This document shows positions 31,509-38,364 of a stretch of DNA of 39,668 bases, piece after piece (the first letter of the stretch is position 1; each line of letters opens with the position of its first letter). The notes below the pieces were generated by a model that was not told the origin of the DNA, did not search any database, and saw nothing but the letters and a program-made list of their open reading frames with translations. Location of the stretch: assembly GCF_017355365.1 (NCBI RefSeq), contig NZ_JADIJR010000027.1, forward strand, positions 1 to 39,668, written 5' to 3'. The stretch comes from Microbacterium sp. SD291. GTDB taxonomy: Bacteria; Actinomycetota; Actinomycetes; Actinomycetales; Microbacteriaceae. Made by a program: the position numbers and the translations under genes.

Positions 31509-33232
31509 GCGTCCACCCCCAGCTGCGACTCGACGATCTCGCGGTAGGTGTCGCTGGTCTGCAGCAGCTCCTCGTGAGTGCCGACGTCGACCATGGTTCC
31601 TCTTTCAAGGACGACGATGCGATCGGCATCCGTGATCGTCGACACGCGCTGCGCGACGACGATCTTCGTGACGTGCGGAAGCTCCCGCCACAGCGCCTGC
31701 CTCAGGCGGGCGTCGGTGGTGAGGTCGAGAGCCGAGAACGAGTCGTCGAACACCAGGATCTGCGGCTGGTGCACGATCGCGCGGGCGATCGCCAGTCGCT
31801 GACGCTGCCCTCCCGAGACATTCGTGCCGCCCTGGGCGATGCGCGAGTCGAGCCCGTCGGGCATCTCCTCGACGAAGTCGCGGCCCTGTGCGATCTCGAG
31901 CGCGTGCCAGAGTTCCTCGTCGGTGGCGTCCTCACGGCCGTAGCGGAGGTTCGACGCCACGGTTCCGGTGAACAGGAACGGACGCTGCGGCACCAGGCCG
32001 ATGCTGTCCCACAGCGACTCCACGTCGGCCTCGCGCACGTCGGTGCCGCCGACGGACACGGCGCCGCCGGTGACGTCGAAGAGGCGCGGGATGAGCGAGA
32101 CGAGTGTCGTCTTGCCGGCACCGGTGGAGCCGACGATCGCGACGGTCTCGCCCGGCTGGGCGGCGAAGCTGATGCCCTTGAGCACCGGCGACTCCGCGCC
32201 CGGGTAGGTGAACTCGACGCGGTCGAAGGCGACGGAGCCGGGAGCGGGGAAGGCGGTGACGCCGTTCTCGGGGCGGGTCATCGTCGACTCGGCGTCGAGC
32301 ACCTCGCCGACGCGCTCGGCGGAGACCGCGGCGCGCGGGATCATCATCGCCATGAAGCTCGACATGATCACGCCCATCATGATCTGGCCGATGTACTGCA
32401 TGAAGGCGAACAGGGTGCCGACCTCGACCGTGCCGTTGTTCACCTCGATGCCACCGAACCAGATCACCGAGACGACGGTGACGTTGAGGATCAGCATGAA
32501 CATCGGGAACAGCAGCACGAAGAGCGAGCCGATCTTGCGGCCGACCACCATGATGTCGGTGTTCGCGCCGCGGAAGCGCTCCTCCTCGATGCCCTCGCGC
32601 ACGAACGCGCGCACGACGCGGACGCCGGTCAGCTGCTCGCGCATGATGCGGTTGACGTTGTCGATCTTCTTCTGCATGCTGCGGAACAGCGGCACCATGC
32701 GGCTGATGATCAGCAGCGCCACGATCAGCATGACCGGCACGGAGACCGCGATCAGCCAGCTCAGGCCGGCGTTCGTGATCACGGCCATGATGATGCCGCC
32801 GATCGCCAGCAACGGGGCGGTGACGAACATGGTCGCGCCCATCATCGCCAGCATCTGCACCTGCTGCACGTCGTTGGTGTTGCGGGTGATCAGGGATCCG
32901 GCGCCGAACTGCGAGACCTCGCGCTCGGAGAAGCCGCTCACCTTGGCGAAGACGTCGGCGCGGATGTCGCGGCCGGCGCCCATCGCGGCGCGCGCGGCGA
33001 AGTAGGTCGCTATGATCGAGGCGACGATCTGGCCGAGCGAGACGAAGAGCATGAACAGGCCCGTGCGCCAGATGTAGTCGGTGTCGCCCTGGGCCACGCC
33101 CTGGTCGATGAGATCCTTGTTGAGGGTCGGCAGGTAGAGCGATGCGAGGGCGCTGGCGAACTGGAACACCAGGACGCCGACGAGCAGCCATCGGTAGCGT
33201 GAGAGATATCGGACGAGGATTTTCCCGAGCAC
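31505..33232 (-). CDS. ABC exporter half-transporter with degenerate Walker B (multidrug type)
   Basis: The 575-residue protein has six membrane helices (about 15-300) and an ATPase domain with Walker A GSTGAGKTTLVSL, a canonical-type signature NVSGGQRQRLAIARA and Walker B ILVFDDSFSALD. The usual catalytic Glu after Walker B is Asp, so one ATP site of the heterodimer should be degenerate, matching known asymmetric exporters. The GTG at 33232 is preferred: AAGGAAG lies seven bases before it and the fold begins at once (VLGKILVRYLSRYRWLL). The in-frame sequence further upstream has many AT-ending codons and overlaps hairpins, so it was read as leader, not protein. Confidence 0.92.
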   Translation of the reverse strand: MLGKILVRYLSRYRWLLVGVLVFQFASALASLYLPTLNKDLIDQGVAQGDTDYIWRTGLFMLFVSLGQIVASIIATYFAARAAMGAGRDIRADVFAKVSGFSEREVSQFGAGSLITRNTNDVQQVQMLAMMGATMFVTAPLLAIGGIIMAVITNAGLSWLIAVSVPVMLIVALLIISRMVPLFRSMQKKIDNVNRIMREQLTGVRVVRAFVREGIEEERFRGANTDIMVVGRKIGSLFVLLFPMFMLILNVTVVSVIWFGGIEVNNGTVEVGTLFAFMQYIGQIMMGVIMSSFMAMMIPRAAVSAERVGEVLDAESTMTRPENGVTAFPAPGSVAFDRVEFTYPGAESPVLKGISFAAQPGETVAIVGSTGAGKTTLVSLIPRLFDVTGGAVSVGGTDVREADVESLWDSIGLVPQRPFLFTGTVASNLRYGREDATDEELWHALEIAQGRDFVEEMPDGLDSRIAQGGTNVSGGQRQRLAIARAIVHQPQILVFDDSFSALDLTTDARLRQALWRELPHVTKIVVAQRVSTITDADRIVVLERGTMVDVGTHEELLQTSDTYREIVESQLGVDA

Positions 33233-33487
33233 AGGCGGACTTCCTTGTGGGATCAGAGGGGCGGATTTCTCGGCAGGCGGATGCCGGTCGACAATCGGCC
33301 GCAACATAGAGTGCCACGAGCCGCGGACATTCGCATCCCCCTCAGGGGGGAGCTTCGCTGACAGCGAACCAATCACCTTCCGGCCAGGCATTTTCTGGAC
33401 TGCGGTGAAGAACGGATGCGGCGGCATCCGCTCGTGCGGGAGGATTGACCGGCGCCCGCCGCACCGCGGGCCGAGACAGGAGCACCA
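33233..33487. promoter_or_regulatory. 255-bp divergent region with structured leader of the ABC exporter
   Basis: Three small hairpins are visible: CCCCCTCAGGGGG at 33337-33349, TTCGCTGACAGCGAA at 33354-33368, and GGATGCGGCGGCATCC near 33413-33428. The first two lie 105 to 140 bases upstream of the exporter GTG and would be in its mRNA leader if transcription starts further up. The right end holds the RidA promoter and its AGGAG site. No known riboswitch class was recognised. Confidence 0.45.
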
Positions 33488-33829
33488 GTGACGATCGAAC
33501 GCATCAACCCCGGACCCCGCATGAGCCACGCCGTCGTGCACAACGGCGTGGTCTACCTCGCCGGCCAGGTCGCCGAGGGCGCGACCGTCGAGGAGCAGAG
33601 CCGCGCGGCGCTCCAGCTCGTGGACGACCTGCTCGCGGGCGTCGGGTCCGACCGTTCGAAGCTGCTCTCGGTGACGATCTACCTGGCCGACATCGCCGAC
33701 TTCGGCGCCATGAACTCGGTGTGGGAGACCTGGGTCGACGCTGCCAACCCGCCGGCGCGCGCGACCGTCGAGGCGAAGCTCGCCACCCCCGACTACAGGG
33801 TCGAGTTCTCGGTCATCGCCGCGGTCTGA
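33488..33829 (+). CDS. RidA/YjgF-family protein (enamine/imine deaminase-like)
   Basis: The 113-residue protein fits the RidA family in length and motifs: ERINPGPRMSHAVVHNGVVYLAGQVA, the mid-section TIYLADIADFGAMNSVWETW and the C-terminal PPARATVEAKLATPDYRVEFSVIAAV with the conserved Arg that binds the carboxylate. Family members hydrolyse reactive enamines and imines in the cytoplasm. The divergence in the first half suggests a Rid subgroup other than the archetype. The GTG start has AGGAG upstream. It is divergent from the ABC exporter and convergent with the hydrolase gene. Confidence 0.88.
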   Translation: MTIERINPGPRMSHAVVHNGVVYLAGQVAEGATVEEQSRAALQLVDDLLAGVGSDRSKLLSVTIYLADIADFGAMNSVWETWVDAANPPARATVEAKLATPDYRVEFSVIAAV

Positions 33830-33875
33830 GCCGTGGCCGCCGGGTCCCGGCGACCGCGCTCAGAGGAGATCACCC

Positions 33876-34937
33876 TCAGAAGAGCGGATGCTCCGGCACG
33901 TATGCGCGGGCATCCGCTCCGGCATCCGGTGCCAGCTCCGCGAGCGTCGGCGGGTCCCAGCGCGGATTGCGGTCCTTGTCCACCAGCTGCGCGCGGATGC
34001 CCTCGACGAGATCGGGGTGCTGCGTCACGAACCACATCACGCGCCGGTACTCCCCCTCCAGCGCTTCGCGCAGACCCGACGACTCCCGCGCCTCGCGGAC
34101 CGCGTCGAGCGTGACGGCGAGTCCTGTCGGCGCCAGCCCCTCGAGCAGGTCGGCGGCCGCACCGGCATCCGCCGTCCCCTGCGCGCGCAGGCGCGAGACG
34201 ATCTCGACCACGGTGCCGGCGGAGAACGCCTCGTCGATCCACCGGCGGGCGTCAGGAAGCGTCGAGGGGTCCGGCGTCTCATCGAAGAGCAGCACGATCT
34301 CGGCGGGGCCGGTCGGGTCGGCGCGGTAGGCGAGCGCCTCGCGAAGCGCGTCCAGCCGGTCCGACGGGACGAAGTGGTCGGCGAAGCCGAGGAGCACGGC
34401 ATCCGCTGGGTTCATGGTGCTGCCGGTGAGTCCGAAGTACTCGCCGAACCGGCCAGGTGCGCGGCCGAGCAGCCAGGTTCCGCCGACGTCGGGCGTGAAT
34501 CCGATGCGCGTCTCGGGCATCGCGAGCTTCGAGCGCTCTGTCACGATGCGGATCGCGGCGTGACCGGCGAGGCCGATGCCGCCGCCCATCGTGATGCCGT
34601 CGGCGACGGCCACGACCGGCTTGGGGTACTCGGCGATCATCGCGTTCAGGGCGTACTCCGCACGGAAGAACTCGGCCGTCTCGTCGGCACGGCCCGCGAC
34701 GATCTGGGCGTGCAGCGCGCGGACGTCGCCGCCTGCGCACATGCCGCGCTCCCCTTCGCCGTCGATCAGCACGATCTGCACGTCGGTGTCGGTGCGCCAG
34801 GCGTCCAGCGCCGCGGTCATGGCCCTGATCATGCCGAGGTCGAGGGCGTTGATCGCCTCCGGGCGGTTGAGGGTGAGCCGACCGAGGGCTCCCTCCGTGC
34901 GGGCGAGGACGCGAGCGGGGGCTGTGGAGTCGATCAC
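33876..34937 (-). CDS. 3-hydroxyisobutyryl-CoA hydrolase-like (enoyl-CoA hydratase/isomerase family)
   Basis: The 353-residue protein is longer than a plain enoyl-CoA hydratase and matches the ECH_2 group that includes 3-hydroxyisobutyryl-CoA hydrolase of valine degradation. Visible motifs are LTLNRPEAINALDLGMIRAM, the oxyanion-hole segment GERGMCAGGDVRAL, ADGITMGGGIGLAGHAAIRIVTERSKLAMPETRIGFTPDVGGTWLL and the C-terminal SGLREALEGEYRRV with VEGIRAQLVDKDRNPRWDPPTL. The GTG start is seven bases after a TAGCCT box, suggesting a leaderless transcript. No other valine-pathway genes are in the window. Confidence 0.9.
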   Translation of the reverse strand: MIDSTAPARVLARTEGALGRLTLNRPEAINALDLGMIRAMTAALDAWRTDTDVQIVLIDGEGERGMCAGGDVRALHAQIVAGRADETAEFFRAEYALNAMIAEYPKPVVAVADGITMGGGIGLAGHAAIRIVTERSKLAMPETRIGFTPDVGGTWLLGRAPGRFGEYFGLTGSTMNPADAVLLGFADHFVPSDRLDALREALAYRADPTGPAEIVLLFDETPDPSTLPDARRWIDEAFSAGTVVEIVSRLRAQGTADAGAAADLLEGLAPTGLAVTLDAVREARESSGLREALEGEYRRVMWFVTQHPDLVEGIRAQLVDKDRNPRWDPPTLAELAPDAGADARAYVPEHPLF

Positions 34938-34944
34938 ATGTGCC

Positions 34945-34950
34945 AGGCTA
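34945..34950 (-). promoter_or_regulatory. -10 box of a leaderless promoter (hydrolase gene)
   Basis: On the minus strand TAGCCT is followed by seven bases and the GTG at 34937, with no ribosome-binding site. Confidence 0.55.
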
Positions 34951-35046
34951 CTCCGCTCCCCGGATGCCGGAATCCGCAGGAAATACAGGATTCACGGGCC
35001 TTTTCCGGCAGGATGGACGGAACTGCCCATCAAGGAGAGGTCGCGG

Positions 35047-37692
35047 ATGCCCGACGGACAGGTGCTCGAGTTCACGCGAGTGACGAAGCGTTTCAACGAC
35101 GTCACGGCCGTTTCCGACTTCTCCGCACGGGTCGAGCCCGGAGTCGTCACCGCTTTCCTCGGCCCGAACGGCGCAGGGAAGACGACGTCGCTGCGCATTC
35201 TTCTGGGCCAGGTGCGTCCCACATCGGGCACTGCGACGATCGGCGGAACGGCGTACGCCGATCTGCGGCATCCGCTGCGGACGATCGGCTCCGTGCTCGA
35301 GGAGACGGTGTACCGTCCTCGTCGCAGCGCCACCCGTCAGCTCACGATCGCCGCCAAGGCCAACGGCATCCCGCTGTCCCGCGTCGACGAGGTGCTCTCG
35401 CTCGTCGGCCTCGAGAACGAGAGCGAGGGGCGCATCGGCACCTTCTCGCTCGGCATGCGCCAGCGGCTCAGCGTCGCCCACGCCCTGCTGGGCGATCCGG
35501 GCGCCCTGGTGTTCGACGAGCCTGCCAACGGTCTCGATCCCGAGGGCATCCGCTGGATGCGTCTGCTGATGCGGCGCCTCGCGGACGAGGGCCGCACGGT
35601 TCTGGTCTCCTCGCATGTGCTCAGCGAGGTCGAGCAGGTCGCCGACAACGTCCTCGTGCTCTCGAAGGGCCAGCTGGTGCTGTCGAGCGGCATCGAGAAG
35701 CTCGCGGACCCGGCAGCCGGATCGGTCGTGGTGGATGCCGCGGATCGCGCGGCGCTGCGCTCGGCACTCGCCGCCGCGGGGTTCGAGGTCGAGGTGCTGC
35801 GCTCCGGCCTGACCGTCAGGGGCGGGGATGCCGGAACCGTCGGCGCCGTCGCCGCGGAGGCGGGCATCGCGCTGAGCGCGCTGGTGACGCGCGGGCCGAC
35901 GCTGGAAGACGTCTTCATCGAGCTGGTACGCGGCGGCAAGCTCGAGCCGCGCGCCGAGGCTGCCGCGTCGCAGCTCGTGCGGCCGGAGCCGGCACTAGTG
36001 GTCGGCGGGTCGGGCGTCGTCGCCGGTGGTGCTGATGCTGGCGCTGATGCTGATGCTGATGCTGATGCTGATGCTGATGCTGATGCTGATGCTGATGCTG
36101 ATGTGAGCGGGGAGGAGCTTCCCCTCGATGCGGAGGCCGTCCCCAGCGACCCGACGGCTGCGGCCGTGCTCACGGGCGGAGCCGAGGTGGCACTCGCCGA
36201 CGCGCACGCTGATGATGAGCGTGGCGATGAGGCGCAGGCGGGATCGGATGCGGTTCCGGCCTCTGAGGCCGGCTCTGAGATCGAAGACGGAGCCGTCACT
36301 GAGGCGGATGCCGAGGACGGAGCCACGGCGGATGCCGAGGCGGACGGCGCAGTCGAGGACGCATCCGCGGCCGATGCGAGATCCGATGGCGCAGAGGAGT
36401 CCGTGGTTGTCGCGGGGTCCGCGGCGGACGCCGGCGAGGCGGACGCTGCGGAGCCGGGCGTGGACGACGCACCCGCGGCAGGCGAATCCGAGGGAGACGA
36501 CACAGCCGAGGCGGCCGGTTCGGCGGTCGAGGCTGACGGATCCGAGACTGACGGATCCGAGACTGACGGGTCCGAGACTGATGGCGACGTTGCAGATCTC
36601 TTCGGCGGCGCGCACCCGGCCACTGCGGACGATGCACCAGCCGACCCGGAAGTGAGCGCATCGAACGACGAGCGCTCAGCGGACGACACTGCCGCCGACG
36701 CGGATGCTCAGGCAGCGGCATCCTCCGCGACGCCTCTGCTGCCCTTCGGGGAGGCGCCTGCGCAGCGCACCGCGGAAGAACCCGGTGAGGCATCCGCGAA
36801 GCCGTGGCCGGCGCTCTTCCCGCCGCGGACGGCTGTCGACGCCGCCGCTGAGGCCTCGGACAGCGAGCCGGCCGCCGCTGGCGGAGACGAGCACCGGGAT
36901 GCTCCGCAGTCCTTCGACGACATCCTGTTCGGCGCCTCCCCGGTCGCGGCATCCGCATCGCTTGCGGCCATCGAGGAGACGCCCGAGCAGCCGAACGCTG
37001 AGGGAGCATCTGAGGCGCCGGCTCACGACTCTGGCCAGCAGCGCTCCGACGAGGAGCACTCCGACGAGGAGCACTCCGGCGTCGAGTTCTTCGCGGAACT
37101 CACCGGATCCGACGAGTCGGACGCCGGTGACGCCGACGCCGGAGATGCAGACGAATCCGCGGCGGGTACGCACTCTTCGGACACCGATGCCGACGACGAT
37201 CCTCGTTCCGCCGCCGTGAGCTCGATGCTCGCCGCCGCTGCGCGGGCGTACTACGAGGACGAGCCGAAGGATTACCCGCTCCGGCGCACACTGTCCGCGG
37301 AAAGGGAGGCCGCCAAGACGGAGGAGGAGCCCGTCGATGACGGCGCCCACTGGTCTGTGGCGAGCACCGGCATCATCGACACGGTCCCGTCGGTCGCGCC
37401 GGTCGAGCCCGTCGAGGAGCACGAGTCCGAAGAAGAGCAGGAGTCCGCAGGCGAACAGTCTGAGGGCGAGCAACCGGAAGGCGAGCAGCCGGAAGGCGAG
37501 CAACCGGAAGGCGAGCAGCCGGAAGGCGAGCAGTCCGAGGGCGAGCAGGAGCCCGCGGGCGAGCACCACGAGGTTGCGCACCACGAGCCGCACGAGACTG
37601 AGCACGGTGAGCACCACGAGGCTGAGTATGGTGAGCACCACAACGGCGAATACCACGAGCACCACGACGGGGATCACCACCACCACGGCTGA
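35047..37692 (+). CDS. ABC transporter ATP-binding protein with very long acidic, repeat-rich, His-ended tail
   Basis: Residues 1-298 form a normal ABC ATPase of the CcmA/DrrA type: Walker A GPNGAGKTTS, signature FSLGMRQRLSVAHALL, Walker B ALVFDEPANGLDPEG, H-loop VLVSSHVLSEV, and the C-terminal domain ending GPTLEDVFIELVRGGK. Residues 299-881 are a 583-residue Ala/Asp/Glu-rich region with no membrane helix. It holds (AD)n at 333-352, DGSET repeats at 497-511, EGEQ repeats at 805-834, and 17 His in the last 47 residues. Isolated conserved-looking islands (LPFGEAPAQ, FDDILFGASP, DYPLRRTLSAEREA) may be binding motifs. The ATG has AGGAGAG upstream. No permease gene adjoins, so the transporter partner is unknown. 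Confidence 0.85.
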   Translation: MPDGQVLEFTRVTKRFNDVTAVSDFSARVEPGVVTAFLGPNGAGKTTSLRILLGQVRPTSGTATIGGTAYADLRHPLRTIGSVLEETVYRPRRSATRQLTIAAKANGIPLSRVDEVLSLVGLENESEGRIGTFSLGMRQRLSVAHALLGDPGALVFDEPANGLDPEGIRWMRLLMRRLADEGRTVLVSSHVLSEVEQVADNVLVLSKGQLVLSSGIEKLADPAAGSVVVDAADRAALRSALAAAGFEVEVLRSGLTVRGGDAGTVGAVAAEAGIALSALVTRGPTLEDVFIELVRGGKLEPRAEAAASQLVRPEPALVVGGSGVVAGGADAGADADADADADADADADADADVSGEELPLDAEAVPSDPTAAAVLTGGAEVALADAHADDERGDEAQAGSDAVPASEAGSEIEDGAVTEADAEDGATADAEADGAVEDASAADARSDGAEESVVVAGSAADAGEADAAEPGVDDAPAAGESEGDDTAEAAGSAVEADGSETDGSETDGSETDGDVADLFGGAHPATADDAPADPEVSASNDERSADDTAADADAQAAASSATPLLPFGEAPAQRTAEEPGEASAKPWPALFPPRTAVDAAAEASDSEPAAAGGDEHRDAPQSFDDILFGASPVAASASLAAIEETPEQPNAEGASEAPAHDSGQQRSDEEHSDEEHSGVEFFAELTGSDESDAGDADAGDADESAAGTHSSDTDADDDPRSAAVSSMLAAAARAYYEDEPKDYPLRRTLSAEREAAKTEEEPVDDGAHWSVASTGIIDTVPSVAPVEPVEEHESEEEQESAGEQSEGEQPEGEQPEGEQPEGEQPEGEQSEGEQEPAGEHHEVAHHEPHETEHGEHHEAEYGEHHNGEYHEHHDGDHHHHG
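36043..36102 (+). repeat. (GCTGAT)10 hexanucleotide repeat inside the ABC ATPase gene
   Basis: Ten perfect copies of GCTGAT encode an alternating Ala-Asp run. It uses GCT and GAT codons that are otherwise rare here, and as a perfect microsatellite it is prone to slippage. Changes by whole units keep the frame. Confidence 0.95.
36535..36579 (+). repeat. 15-bp tandem repeat (DGSET units)
   Basis: Three copies of GACGGATCCGAGACT (the third with one change) encode DGSET three times in the acidic tail of the ABC ATPase gene. Confidence 0.9.
37459..37548 (+). repeat. 15-bp tandem repeat (PEGEQ units)
   Basis: Six units with consensus CCGGAAGGCGAGCAR encode SEGEQ or PEGEQ six times, just before the His-rich end of the ABC ATPase. 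Length changes by whole units keep the frame. Confidence 0.9.
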
Positions 37693-37708
37693 TCTCCCCT
37701 GAACCGCG

Positions 37709-37743
37709 AACGCCCTCCGCAGCCTTTCGGCGCGGAGGGCGTT
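37709..37743. terminator. 12-bp hairpin terminator between convergent genes
   Basis: AACGCCCTCCGC (37709-37720) and its exact inverse (37732-37743) flank an 11-base loop, followed by T residues. It lies between the end of the ABC ATPase gene and the convergent PH-like gene, and probably serves both. Confidence 0.8.
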
Positions 37744-37766
37744 TGAGTTCTGCGAGGGCGCGACGC

Positions 37767-38216
37767 TCAGGCGGGTCGCGGGCGGATGACGGGTCGACGA
37801 CGCCCAGTGGACACCGGGGTCGGGGCGGTTGCGACGATCTCCTCGACATCGGCGGGTTCGGCCGACACGTCCAGGCGCAGCGCCTGGGTCAGGGCGAGCC
37901 CGTGGCTGGTCGTGAGGATGAGCCGTCGATATTCGTCGTCGCCCCTGAGGTCGATCACGACGCTGGGCCGGCGGCGACGGATCAGCACGAACTCGACGCT
38001 GCCGGCGGCCTTCCAGGTGCCCGCCGCGACGACACCGGGGATGTGCGTCCCGGGATTGGGAACGCCGCGCAGCCAGGTCCACGCGTCGTCGGTCAGCTGC
38101 ACCTTGGTGATGGTGTCGCGGGCGATGCGGATGTTCTCGCGGTGGAAGCTCGCGGCACGCTCGATCGGCGAGAGCACGATCTCCAGTTGCGTCTGGTCGA
38201 GCAGCAACGTCACCAT
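37767..38216 (-). CDS. hypothetical protein, PH-like fold suspected
   Basis: The 149-residue protein resembles small actinobacterial proteins of PH-like type: alternating strands (MVTLLLDQTQLEIVLSPIERAAS, FHRENIRIARDTITKVQLTD, GTHIPGVVAAGTWKAAGSVEFVLIRRRRPSVVIDLRG) and one C-terminal helix (YRRLILTTSHGLALTQALR). A disordered Pro/Arg tail follows. It has no membrane helix. Function is unknown, and the fold call comes from the strand pattern and the LSPIER and PGTHIPG segments only. A CAGACT box lies six bases before the ATG. It is divergent from the HNH nuclease gene. Confidence 0.6.
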   Translation of the reverse strand: MVTLLLDQTQLEIVLSPIERAASFHRENIRIARDTITKVQLTDDAWTWLRGVPNPGTHIPGVVAAGTWKAAGSVEFVLIRRRRPSVVIDLRGDDEYRRLILTTSHGLALTQALRLDVSAEPADVEEIVATAPTPVSTGRRRPVIRPRPA

Positions 38217-38338
38217 GACTCCAGTCTGCCAGCGGCACCCTGCCAGTTGTCTGCGACTTGCTCACAGGAACGCAACGATCCCTTGTCGGAAACCCCAGCC
38301 CGGTTCCGAGACAGCATCCGGATCCACCCTTCCATTCT

Positions 38339-38354
38339 TCGAAGATATGTACTA
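38339..38354. promoter_or_regulatory. candidate LexA/SOS box on the HNH nuclease promoter
   Basis: TCGAAGATATGTACTA agrees at 13 of 16 positions with the actinobacterial LexA consensus TCGAAC-RNRY-GTTCGA. It touches the TACACT -10 box and lies 10 bases before the ATG, a position where a repressor would block transcription. Confidence 0.5.
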
Positions 38355-38358
38355 CACT
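38353..38358 (+). promoter_or_regulatory. -10 box of a leaderless promoter (HNH nuclease gene)
   Basis: TACACT is followed by six bases and the ATG at 38365, with no Shine-Dalgarno sequence. Confidence 0.6.
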
Positions 38359-38364
38359 GAAATC

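Noticed and set aside
29262..31547. Long plus-strand frame of 761 codons
   Set aside because: It is the antisense shadow of the ABC exporter gene (29271-31508), with Arg/Asp/His-rich composition and no domain.
33233..33541. N-terminal extension of the ABC exporter half-transporter
   Set aside because: The frame stays open, but codon use is unlike coding sequence, hairpins occupy it, and AAGGAAG points to the GTG at 33232. The leader interpretation is kept instead.
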